A stretch of 64,000 bases of DNA from Welwitschia mirabilis (Eukaryota; Gnetophyta; Gnetopsida; Welwitschiales), in contig JBOZIK010000001.1 in assembly GCA_051453625.1 (NCBI GenBank), positions 230,000,768 through 230,064,767 of the forward strand, written 5' to 3'. Position numbers and translations under genes: made by a program. This document shows, one piece after another, positions 24,709 to 35,500 of this stretch. A model generated the notes under the pieces. It was not told where the DNA came from. It saw only the letters and a program-made list of their open reading frames with translations, and ran no database searches. Within the stretch, counting starts at the first letter, position 1. The number at the start of each line of letters is the position of its first letter.

Positions 24709-26030
24709 GGACTATATAAAATATATAAAGTCACACTATAAAGGAATAAATAACATCAAGAGATTTGGCTTCACTTCCAACAATGACAAAATAATTTATC
24801 AGAGAACAAAAAGGGATGAATCAGCCAAATGCGCAGGAGGAGAGGTGAAGAACCACAACAAAAATACAATGGAGATAGACATTAAAAAAGGGGACATCGC
24901 CCAAAATAGAAAGATCAGAACATGGCATTTAGATCAAAAATGGGGGAACACCAGAAGAAAAAGGCAGCATCACAAAGGACAACAAATAAGCGCAATAAAA
25001 AGCCAATAATAGAAACGACGACTAGCAAATTATCACAGAAAAGGACGCATAAGAAAGAATGGAAAAGAACGACAAGCAGAGAACAAGAACAACAAAGGGC
25101 AAACGAGATCGGCATTAAGCAAAACTATATCAGAATAGCAAACGACGAATAGAGAGAACGCAATGGAGAAACAGAGACAATGATCAAGAAATGACAAAGC
25201 CAGAATAAAAGACGATAGTGAGAGAAAGACATCTTAGATGAAATAGACACAGAACTGCATCATGACAGAAAGTCCAAAGGGAAAATGAAGTTCAATCATC
25301 TGCATTCCAAAAGATCATAAATCTCGGACATTTTCTAGGTCTCACTATTTCTTTTCTTCTTGATTTTTACTATTGCAATAGAATGTAAATCTAAACTTAT
25401 TCCAATAAGTAATAGTTGCTTTGTATAAAAAAATAATACAAAAAGTCTCATTACCTATTAGCATTTTAATACTCTTAAAAATACTCCCTCTTAATAGTTT
25501 TCATATATAAATGTCTTAATAGTGATGTTTTAGTATTAGTGAATTATTAAAAAGTTTGTAATTCCCATATTTTATTTATCTATTTATTAGTATTTATTCA
25601 TTGAATTTTTTTAAAGGTTAAAGAAAGGAGAAAGAAACCACTTTTGCACTATACTTTGCAAAAAAAAAAAAAAAGTTTTTACATTTTATCCTTTTCTAAA
25701 AAATAGAAGAAAAACATTTTATTTTATTGGTTCTTAAAAAAGATTTTTTTATATATAACTATGTATTAAGCATTCTTAATTTATAAATCATTTAATTTGA
25801 AGAGAAATTAGATTTGTGAATTAGTCTTACATTTTTTTTGCGGAAAAAAAAAGGAAGGTCTCCAAAAAAAGGTTTAAAATTTTCCTATCATGTAAATAAG
25901 AGAATTTACATAGGATCTAAATAAAGTTCTAGATTTATAAAATATATCTGCATTAGTTTTATTTAATTAGTTTCTTTTCCAATAATTAGATCCCAACATT
26001 ATCCCAATTTTGTGAGACATAGTAGCAATA
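24709..26030 (+). mobile_element. GC-richer block and probable LTR remnant before the second Tat-like copy
   Basis: It ends exactly where a primer-binding site begins (26034), so at least its right part should be the 3' portion of an LTR (ending cccaattttgtgagacatagtagca). The left part (about 24770-25330) has clearly more G and C than its surroundings and purine-rich composition. The phrase ttttctaggtc at about 25335 recalls tttctaggttc in the flanking LTRs (19285, 36925), but overall similarity to them is weak. A 76-residue Lys/Arg/Gln-rich open stretch (24922-25152) fits no family I know. Confidence 0.45.
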
Positions 26031-26033
26031 GTT

Positions 26034-26051
26034 TTGGCACTACAAGGAGGG
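26034..26051 (+). promoter_or_regulatory. Primer-binding site of the second Tat-like copy
   Basis: ttggcactacaaggaggg, better preserved than the copy at 20106. It starts with TGGC as expected for a sequence pairing with the 3' CCA end of a tRNA. Similarity to the tRNA-Arg-type site used by Tat elements is suggestive but not exact. Confidence 0.55.
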
Positions 26052-26153
26052 CACTCGTGTAGGCCTTTTATCGATTTCTTGATTGTTTTTGAATCGTATT
26101 CATTTTTCACTTTACCTTTGCCTACCATCTTGTCACATTCTACAACAACCATA

Positions 26154-28080
26154 ATGCCAATGTCGACCCATTGAAAAAAAAAACCTGCATTTCTAAAGAT
26201 GAGTACAAGGTACTCATCCAAAACACCATTCAACCTTCACCTCTAATGAATTTCGTGTTATGAATGATTATAGGAGATATTAGGAAGGTTACCTAATACA
26301 TTCCACCAAAGAATATGATCATTAAAAATTAGGAAACTAGTACTCCTAGATGATGAGAACAAGGTTCTCCTTGAAGATCCATTTTCGTAAAAATATGATG
26401 AAAATCAAGAGTTCATAAATGAATGGAGTTATGGAAAAAAACCCAAAACATCATAAAAACTTGAATCACAAATCAGAAAAAAAAGATTATGATGATGATA
26501 TCTTATTTCAATATGAAATGAATAACAAGGAACCACCAAAAATTCAATAACCTAAAGACAAAAAACCACCAATTTAATTAACTAAATTTAACATTATTTG
26601 GGAGGCCATTAATGACATTAAACAAGACCTCCAAACCAAGAAAAACTACTTAGACATGAACTTTGATGATACATTGATTCATCCTTCTATCCATCATAAA
26701 ATCATCTTACCTAGTGAAATGCCTGACTTCGAGAAATTTACAAATATCGAAGACCCTCTCATCCATGTTAAAAACTTTAAGCACTCCTATCACATGTACA
26801 ACATAAAGCGAAACACTGCATGTCACTTATTTTATCGATCTCTTAAATGACAAGCTCTTAAATGGTATCATCACTTGTCAACTCACTCTATTGTAAGTCT
26901 AAAATAACTTTTTTAAAATATTCATGAAATATTAGTAAATCAACATCACAAAAAGAATGATTTTAGACTCGTTAATAACAATGAGACAATAATTCAATGA
27001 AACTATTTAAGATTATGCACGATGATGGAGGGTTACCGCCTTGCAGTTAGAAACTACTATCACTAACTCTGATATGACATATCTCTTTGCTAAACCATGC
27101 ATTCCATTTATCTCTAAATATCTTAGAATGCAAGCATTTGAAACATTTAAATAAGCTATGATGTTAGCAAGAAGAATCAAAGTCATAGGTAGAGAAAAAG
27201 GTGCCATAAAGTATGGTAACACTTCACAAGATGAATCAATAAGAAATGCTAATAACAACAACAAAAAAGAGAATAATTCAAAGAATGTAGTAGTAGTCAA
27301 TCAGACTTTTTAACTAACTTAATCTCCTCAACCAAGCTATCCATCTCAACTGATCACTAGACTAATTATACAACAAGTTTAACCTCAACCTCCTTTTCCT
27401 CCACATGCTTTTTCCTTTCAACTAGTTCTTGGACAACCCTATTACCCACCTGCTCAATAACTACAGAGTTTTGAACAAGCACAAAACCTCCAATAATAAC
27501 AACTTCAATTGGATTAAAAACAAGTTCAAACATAATAATAACCATATCCAATTCAAAATTAAGATGAAAATTAGTTCCAAAATGAAAATCCGATTCAAAG
27601 TCCTAGGAGAAACTTCACTAGATTAGAAATAATTTTGATGAAGATTCTTTCCATCTTACTACAAAAGGGGACAATACAACTACCTCTGATCAAAGAAAAA
27701 GATCCAAATGCATCAAAACCTAAAAGCTATGATGATTCAAAGTCCTATTAATACCATAAGATTAGGGAACATCACATGGAAAATTGTTTTAATTTGAAAC
27801 ACATTATTTAATACAGCATAAAAAATAAGAAGGACATTAAGTTTGACACAATCCTCATAGCTATAAACAAACAGTTTGAGATCTATAAGAATCCTTTTTC
27901 AACTCAAGCCTCTATATCACAATCATCATAAAATATAGTAATTCAAGACAACAATGCTCCTTATGCAATTTGGGTAATCCAAAGATCAACCATCAAAATC
28001 ATTAAAATGAATCATTAAGAAAACAAACAAAAGCTACAATTATTAGTCCAAATAGAAGATGCTAGAAGTCGATCCACCAC
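26154..28080 (+). pseudogene. gag: gag of the second Tat-like copy
   Basis: The start ATG at 26154 matches 20224. The longest open part is 26656-26850, with LPSEMPDFEKFTNIEDPLIH and TACHLFYRSLK, followed by a stop and QALKWYHHL, as in the first copy. The nucleocapsid-like zinc motif is near 27740-27800, again damaged. It is collinear with the first copy over its whole length but with different stops, so the two decayed separately. Confidence 0.75.
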
Positions 28081-28760
28081 TTAACCAAATATTTAATCAT
28101 AATCACATGCCTTTAAAGTAGAGAAAGCATATAATTATCTCTCTTCATTAATCAAAAACTCTAAATCTCATAGGCAAGCCTTCGAAAGATTATGTAAGAA
28201 ATGCTTAATATTGAAAACACCTCTAAAACAAGAACCTACTTCAAATCTAGTAGATGTTCAAAAAAATAATAAGGATTATAAAGTGATTCAATTTCAACCT
28301 AAAGAAATCTCATCTACTTTTAGGAAAACAATAATTATTAAACCACCCTACATTTTGATAAACATTGGATCTACTAAAGTACTTAGAGCCTTTCTCAATT
28401 ATGGGACTGAATTAAATGTCATTCAGTCATCCCGTTTAGATAAACTTAATTTGTGACACTTACTAGATTGAAAGAAGAGTGTAACAATTAGAGGTTTTAA
28501 TGACCATGAATATAAATCCAAGGGAACAGTCACTTTACCAATAAAGGTGGCTCAAAAAGTCAAGGACACTGAATTTCGTATGATTAATAATGCTGCTATA
28601 TTTAATTTACTTTTATATCGTCCTTGGATTATGTATATGGGTGCAATAATTTTATTACCCTATCAAAAGCTAAAATTTATTGGATCAAAGATCTCAATGC
28701 CACTAGAAAGAAATCATACAGTGGCAAATGTCAAGGTATGATCTCAAGCATCTTCCTCAT
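28081..28760 (+). pseudogene. pol: Protease of the second Tat-like copy
   Basis: Open stretches 28211-28456 and 28547-28741. The first ends with PPYILINIGSTKVLRAFLNY and GTELNVIQSSRLDKLNL, so the catalytic D-[ST]-G has become N-Y-G. The second begins MAQKVKDTEFRMINNA and continues to FNLLLYRPWIMYMG, where the family has L-L-G-R-P-W-x-H. This domain would mature the polyprotein; it is inactive here. It shows about 28 bp (28516-28543) where the first copy has a 551-base gap. Confidence 0.7.
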
Positions 28761-29500
28761 CATCACCTCGAATCCCAAAAAAGCAAATCATTTTATTTTT
28801 ACACTTTGAACATGATCATATAGATTCTCATAAACTCAAAGTTTCACAAATCCTTGATGCATAAGTCTTGGATTCAGAATAGACTCTATTCCTTCTAGAT
28901 GATTTTCCTATTAGCGCATGATCATTTTTCCCATACAAATCTCCATCAAAAATAGAAAAACAAGAAAAAAAATTAAGAACATGTTTTTATCATTTTATCT
29001 TTTTCAAATTATTTAGTCATTAGTAATCCATTCATATTATCTTCTTTGTCCAAAGCTTCAATCACTAGTGCTCATCATAATCTTTATCTTCATAGGATGC
29101 CAAAATGGAAAGTCAATTAAAGTTACTCTTACACATCACCCTAGTTGATCAACTTGTCAAAAACTACTTCGATTTCAATTTTATCGATTTTAACTATACT
29201 AGATCTTTGGAAAAATCATTTATCTATCTAAATAAATAACAAACGACTGAAAACACTAAAACTTATAAAACAATAAAATCTTAAAATGTGAAATCATCTT
29301 TAACAAAATAATAAGACATTAAAACATATGATTTTTAAGTAGATCCTAATGATCAAGAAAAGTTGCTCAATATCAATCAACATTTACCATAAGAAATTAA
29401 ATTAGAACTCAAAATTATGTTGTTATCTAACAAAGATATATTCACTTAGCATTACAAGGATATGTCAGGAATCAATAAGTTAATCATAATGTATAACATT
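28761..29500 (+). pseudogene. pol: Protease-RT linker of the second Tat-like copy
   Basis: Collinear with 23250-24055 of the first copy. There are no recognisable motifs and many stops. It is kept as part of the polyprotein only because of the conserved order. Confidence 0.5.
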
Positions 29501-30256
29501 ATTTTAAAATCGAATTCAATCCCAGTGAAACAGAAGATTAGAAAACTTGACCCCCACCTTGTATTGCTAGTAAAAGAAGACTTGGAACATCTTCTATTTG
29601 CAGGATTCATTAGACTAATTAACTAATCAGACTGGTTATCAAACATGATAGTTGTTCCAAAGAAGAATGGCCAAATTAGGATTTGTATCAATTACCAAGA
29701 CTTGAACAAGGTAACTCTAAAAGATGATTACCCTTTACCAAACATCAACATTATCCTTCATGCATGGTTATTCAGGTTATAACTAGATATTTATCAATCT
29801 TGAATATCAATACAAAACTACCTTTATAACACCCTGAGGACTTTTTTGTTATGTTATGATGCCTTTTAGACTGAAAAACACTAGTGCAACATACTAATGA
29901 TTGATGATACACATATTTCACAACTTGATACATCACAACATAGAAGATTATGTTGATGATGCTATAGTGAAATCAAAAATTATAGATGATTATCCAACTT
30001 ATTTGAGATAACTCTTCAAGCAAGAAAGATGATATTATTTATGACTCAACCCAAAGAAATGTATTTCAATATACCATCAGGAAAACATTTAGGTTTCATG
30101 GTTTCAAAATGAGGACTAGAAATCAATCCAGAAAAGATCAAAGCAATTACTAGCATGCCACCATCCCACAACTTGAAACAATTACATAGTCTTCAAGGTA
30201 GACTATAAGCTATACATCGATTCATTTTAACTTTTATAGATCGATATGAACCTTTC
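29501..30256 (+). pseudogene. pol: Reverse transcriptase of the second Tat-like copy
   Basis: The reading includes KIRKLDPHLVLLVKEDLEHL, KKNGQIRICINYQDLNKV (about 29665) and the active site at 29949-29960 reading D-Y-V-D-D-A-I-V, so the catalytic Y-V-D-D is intact here. The thumb follows with HLGFMVSK and GLEINPEKIKAITSMPP. Frameshifts near 29750-29930 and several stops inactivate it. Unlike the first copy it runs on directly into RNase H. Confidence 0.8.
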
Positions 30257-30800
30257 ATGCATTTACTTAAGAAAGACAACCAATTTAAATGGGATGAAAA
30301 TTTCCAAAAGGCATTTGATAAGATCAAAAAATACTTAATATCTACTCTTGTCTTAAGTCTGCCTAAGTTTGATCAACCCTTTTACCTTTACCTTGCATAT
30401 GCACTATCATTACTTAGTTCAATGATCTTTAAACGAGATGAATTACACCAAGACCACCTAATTTACTACATCAGTATAATCTTGCATCAATATGAGAAAA
30501 ATTACACTAAAGCAGAGAAAACATGTCTGAGTCTAGTCTGAGCTTCACAAAGATTACACCATTATATGGTGACAAATAAAAAAAGTATGATTAATAATTA
30601 GAATCTACTTAAACATTTACTTGAATATTCTACTAGAAGTACTTATCTAATGAAGTGGGCATCAATTCTTACTGAGTTTGACTTGGAATTTCAATTATAA
30701 AAATCTATTAAAGGTAAATGCATAGTTGAACAAATAGCAAATCTACCAATAGAAACTAAGGATGAAATTTTAGATCAATCTGAACAATTTCCAGATGAAG
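30257..30800 (+). pseudogene. pol: RNase H of the second Tat-like copy
   Basis: A 94-residue open stretch (30257-30541) holds MHLLKKDNQFKWDENFQKAF, then LPKFDQPFYLYLAYA and YYISIILHQYEKNYTKAEKT. The typical catalytic D in the L-Y-L-x segment is changed. After a stop the frame continues with RLHHYMVTNKK and STRSTYLMKWASILTEFDL, the normal end of the gypsy RNase H/connection region. It precedes the second RNase H. Confidence 0.75.
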
Positions 30801-30837
30801 AAATTTACTTCATTGAAATTAAAAAGACTCTAATGCA

Positions 30838-31361
30838 TTAATGTTCTTCGATGGTGCATCAAATAGAAATGATGGCTTTATAGGGATATTTTTTTTTTAA
30901 ACAATAAAAGAAGCTTACCATTTTCCTTTAAGTTAAATTTCCCTTACACAAACAACATCATTGAATATAAAGCCTTGTCAAGAGGGATAACTCTTACCAT
31001 TCAAGTTGGTTTCAAGACCTTACACATTTTTGGTGATTCATAGTTAGTGGTCAATCAAGTATTAGGTAAATATGAAGTGAGATCAAGAGTTTTAGATCTT
31101 TACCTTGAAAAGGTAAAAAGTTTACTTTTTACATTTGATCATTATGAAATCCTAACTATTCCAAAAAGTGAAAATCAATTTGCTGACTACCTTACGATCT
31201 TTGCTCAAACTTGTTTTAGAGACCCATCATTTAAGGAATTTGTCACATGTGTAGAAGTCAATCTGAATTTCCTAGATGAGCAACACATGGTATCTTATTT
31301 GAAATTACTATTAGATGAGGTAAATAAACTAATGAAAGATCCTAGAATAATCAATAAATGA
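30838..31361 (+). pseudogene. pol: Archaeal-type RNase H of the second Tat-like copy
   Basis: The domain diagnostic of the Tat lineage. It begins MFFDGASNRNDG at 30841 (catalytic Asp at 30850), continues NNIIEYKAL (catalytic Glu at 30963), then IFGDS (catalytic Asp at 31035) followed by a stop where the family has Gln (a CAG-to-TAG change), then LVVNQVLGKYEVRSR and the final ENQFADYL with its Asp. The open part after the stop is 31047-31361. All four acidic residues can be seen, so this is one of the least decayed domains in the window. It lies between RNase H and integrase as expected. Confidence 0.82.
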
Positions 31362-32560
31362 TATGACACATTGGTAAATTACCTCACTAATTAAAAACTA
31401 TCAAAAGATTTTGCCTCTATATAAAGAATAAATTTTTGCAATCAGGCTACACACTTTACCATAATCCAAATTCAACTATACAAAAAGTTGAATGATGGTG
31501 TCTTACTTAGATGCCTAAAGTCTAGTGAATTAGCCTATATTTTGAAAGAAACACATGCTAGTTTATGTGATCCTAACTAGGGGAAAAAATCTTTATTAAT
31601 CCATGTTTTAAGATCTAATTACTTTTGAAAAACTATAAGTCATGATTGTTTCAGGATGGTAAAAACCTATCATACTTATCAAATATTTTCATTTAGAATA
31701 CATCAATCACCTATTAAACTCTTTCTATCTAATCCTATTTGGGTATTTAGAAAATTGGGTATGGATCTAATTGGTTCAATTACACCAACTTCATCTGAAT
31801 GACATGATTACATTCTTACTACAAATAAATACTTTTAGAAATGGATAGAAGCAATATCTTTACATCAAAAAATGACAAAAGAAATTTAAATATTCATCAT
31901 GGATTACATTATTGCTAGATTCGATACTCCTTATATCACTATTAGTAATAACGGTCCACAATTCAAATATGTCAAGTTGAAAAATCTCTTAAGTAAAGTT
32001 GGAATAAAACATTCCTTTTTCACCCCACGTTATCCTCAAGTGAATGGTCAAGATAAAGCCACAAATAAAGTAATTATAAACTACCTCAAGAAGTTATTAC
32101 CAAAAAATCCCAAATCATGGCATAAAAAGTTACCCCTTGTATTGTGGGCTTATCACAAGTACAACCCCATTTCATTTAGTTCATAATATTAAAGTAATTT
32201 TATGAATCCAAATTCAAATCCCTAAAATGAGGTTTTGGTCAAAGATCTTGAATTGTCTAATATCAAAAGAGAAACATGACTCACTCAGTTAAAAACTCTA
32301 GATGAGCAAAGAATCCAAGCACTTCAACATATGTAATTTTATAAAAAATAAGTGAGTAATGCCTATAACAAACATGTTAATCCATGATCTTACAACATAT
32401 ATGAACTTATCTTAAAAGTGAACTTAATTGAGGAAACCTCAAAATTTTCATCAAATTAGTTAGGAGCATTTATTATATCATAAAAATTTGACAAAGGAAC
32501 ATATAAACTCAAAAATTAAAATAACATTGAAGATAAAGAATTGATAAACTCATTTTACCT
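31362..32560 (+). pseudogene. pol: Integrase of the second Tat-like copy
   Basis: A zinc-finger remnant near 31640-31690 (HDCFRMVKTYHTYQ) is followed by the core: GMDLIGSI (catalytic Asp at 31764), YILTTNKYF, then ISNNGPQF, where the second catalytic Asp is Asn (31947-31949), and PQVNGQDKATNKVI, where the catalytic Glu is Lys (32055-32057). The longest open stretch is 31899-32186, ending LVLWAYHKYNPIS. The C-terminal part (to about 32560) is fragmentary. With two of three DDE residues lost it cannot act. Confidence 0.82.
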
Positions 32561-33219
32561 TTGTCCATACTATTAGTAAACTCATAATTCATACTTATTT
32601 TGATGTATTTTTGTTACTTATTTTATGGATTTATTGTTATCATTTCGTTCATGATAAATGTGATGCATGCATGTGACTACTAGTTACCTAGGATTGTATT
32701 TTCTTATATATTATGTAGGTTTCATGTTTTTCTTATTTGTTTAAGTTTCATAGATCATGACCGACCATATACTTCAACTTTTGGCATGGCTACATGTTGA
32801 TAATCCTTCTGCACCACCTAGACCTAGTAGACATCACCTCATTTCTTATTAAGCTTCCCTAATTAACATTCCATTTCACAAGGATCCTCCTATAAAAGAT
32901 GACGAAGATGATTATAATATATATTACACTGACCCTCACTATGACACCACCTATTCGCTCCCTTCTCTAGCTCACATCTTTGCACAAATCATTTTATGCT
33001 ATCTTCTTATTCAAAATATCTATTCTTCCATCAGATAATAATGTGTTTTACCTACTCATTCACTTTCCTTCAATAATTCATCATTTAGTTCTCAATTTCC
33101 ACTTTGCACTCAATGCTTAATGATATTTTTCTTAAGTTGATTTATATTATTTTATTACATTATGTATAAGTACATTTTTTATAACAAGTTAATTGTCAAG
33201 TGGTTAAAGTCTTATTTTA
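32561..33219 (+). mobile_element. Tat-like 3' region, left part; no recognisable gene
   Basis: About 660 bp after integrase. A weak open frame near 32757-32850 (MTDHILQLLAWLHVDN) is not recognised. No counterpart was seen in the Athila-like copies, whose similarity starts only at about 33220. Confidence 0.4.
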
Positions 33220-33817
33220 TAGAGGAATGCACTTTGAATAAATTTGTTTATATTTCTAATTCAGATGCTAAGAAAGAACTTAGTGTTAATTGATAATAGC
33301 TGAGATTACATTAATGATTATCATAATACCCTTGGCATGATAGAAGTGATTTAATAGGAAGACCCTCTTGATTGATAAGTAACTCTTTCCTTCATCTTCA
33401 CCTAAATGATTTCTTAGTAGAGTTTCTTGTTTAAAGTCATTTCTTTGTTTGATTGTCGACTTTGTTTAATCCTATGCTAAACCATATTTGAGTTTCATTA
33501 AAGTAGTTTTTCTACTTTGAAACATTTACAATGGTAAGATTGATTTCATCCAATCTTAAAACATTCATGCATCTATGAGATTTCATGTTTTATGTTCTAT
33601 TCTATTATCAATTTGTGTCAAATCTAACATTTATTTTTAGTAGTAAATCTTATGATTTACCATCTCAATGATCACTCAATGTTTATTTAAAAAAAGAGGA
33701 AAAGAGGAACTCAAGTCAATTGTTAAAATATCAATATCATATACCAAAAAGGAAGAAGAAGAAGTAGAAGTAGTAGTAGTAGTAGAAGAAGAAGAAGAAG
33801 AAGAAGAAAACAAAAAG

Positions 33818-33892
<75 letters not shown>

Positions 33893-35180
33893 NNNNNNNN
33901 NNNNNNNNNNNNNNNNNNNNNNNNNNNNNNNNNNNNNNNNNNNNNNNNNNNNNNNNNNNNNNNNNNNNNNNNNNNNNNNNNNNNNNNNNNNNNNNNNNNN
34001 NNNNNNNNNNNNNNNNNNNNNNNNNNNNNNNNNNNNNNNNNNNNNNNNNNNNNNNNNNNNNNNNNNNNNNNNNNNNNNNNNNNNNNNNNNNNNNNNNNNN
34101 NNNNNNNNNNNNNNNNNNNNNNNNNNNNNNNNNNNNNNNNNNNNNNNNNNNNNNNNNNNNNNNNNNNNNNNNNNNNNNNNNNNNNNNNNNNNNNNNNNNN
34201 NNNNNNNNNNNNNNNNNNNNNNNNNNNNNNNNNNNNNNNNNNNNNNNNNNNNNNNNNNNNNNNNNNNNNNNNNNNNNNNNNNNNNNNNNNNNNNNNNNNN
34301 NNNNNNNNNNNNNNNNNNNNNNNNNNNNNNNNNNNNNNNNNNNNNNNNNNNNNNNNNNNNNNNNNNNNNNNNNNNNNNNNNNNNNNNNNNNNNNNNNNNN
34401 NNNNNNNNNNNNNNNNNNNNNNNNNNNNNNNNNNNNNNNNNNNNNNNNNNNNNNNNNNNNNNNNNNNNNNNNNNNNNNNNNNNNNNNNNNNNNNNNNNGA
34501 GAGAGAGAGAGAGAGAGAGAGAGAATGATGTCCTACTGCAAGCATATAGGGGCAAATATTCCCAAGAGGAGCCTTTGGTAGGGCAATATGGTAGTTGTGA
34601 AAACTCCACTGAAGCATCAGTTGTGTTTGACTTATAAATCCTTATACTTTTGATAGTGGTTTCACTCCCCTCATCATGCTAAATGGTATTTTCTAAAAAT
34701 TCTATTGACTTGATTTTTTTGACTCCGAAGCTATGGCTTCGAGAGCATTTAGAACATATTGATTATTGGATAGTAAGTTGTCAAGGACTCATTTGTTATT
34801 ACAACTAATGATTAGAGTGCATTACAATCCTGACATCATATCTATACTTTATAGAATGACTCTAAACATTATCATAATTACTATCCTAATCACATGATAC
34901 TTTGTGTTGTTTAGCATTGAACCATTGCAAATGACATCGAATAATTTCATGACTTATACCAATTGACATTTATAGGTAGTTATTTAGAGCATTATAATCA
35001 ATCTTCTTCATGCCTCTGTTTGTCCATCTTCTACTTAGTTTTTTATTAGTAATTATAGTTGATTATCTTAAAGTCATCTCTCGCATTCGTTCTAAATGTA
35101 TTTAAGACTATTTTCACTTTTTAGTTAATTCATCACCTATTAGTACACAAACATCTTTTTTTATATGCTCTTCCTTGATT
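33220..35180 (+). mobile_element. 3' module shared with the Athila-like elements
   Basis: Homologous in order to the minus-strand block 13395-11231 and to 62440-63660; for example 33535-33580 (ttgatttcatccaatcttaa) versus 62750-62800, and 34524-34620 (gatgtcctactgc, aactccactga) versus 63048-63125. A purine-rich simple repeat sits just before the conserved block. There is no reading frame. A 606-base N gap (33893-34498) splits it. Confidence 0.6.
33744..34525. repeat. Purine microsatellite (GAA/GTA then GA) with embedded gap
   Basis: GAA and GTA triplets from about 33751 pass into AAAG and then a pure GA dinucleotide run (33829-33892). The 606-base N gap follows, and GA continues at 34499-34525. 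The gap therefore lies inside the GA tract, and its true length is unknown. Long Arg-Glu or Leu-Ser frames across this region are artefacts of the repeat. Confidence 0.95.
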
Positions 35181-35486
35181 GTCAGTCTTGTTTCATTTCT
35201 CTTTCATTTCATTACCTCCCATTTCTCATATAATTATTTTGCTTTACATCCACTTTAGTCAATTACATATGTTTCTTTGTTATTTTCTATTACCTCTTGC
35301 TATTCCATTCGTAACCTTCCATTTCCATCGATCATATGCTTATCGTATGTTCTATGCATATGTTTAAATTTACTTTGAGTTACATCTTCATCATTTATTT
35401 GAGTCATACTTTAATTATTTCAATTTTTATTCCATCCATTATCTTATGAAATTTTTGATATAAAGCCCATCCTATCACTTCACATT
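35181..35486 (+). mobile_element. Tat-like 3' region, right part
   Basis: About 300 bp of pyrimidine-rich sequence leading to the polypurine tract. The short open stretch 35179-35367 is hydrophobic by composition and is not conserved in the related modules. Confidence 0.4.
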
Positions 35487-35500
35487 AAAAAGGGGACAAA
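35487..35500 (+). promoter_or_regulatory. Polypurine tract of the Tat-like composite
   Basis: aaaaaggggacaaa directly precedes the start of the 3' LTR at about 35501. This is the plus-strand priming site and confirms orientation and boundary. Confidence 0.75.

Noticed and set aside
33668-34617. Three long reading frames (286 to 313 residues) across the GA microsatellite and gap
   Set aside because: They consist of Arg-Glu or Leu-Ser dipeptide repeats and unknown residues from the N gap; there is no real protein.
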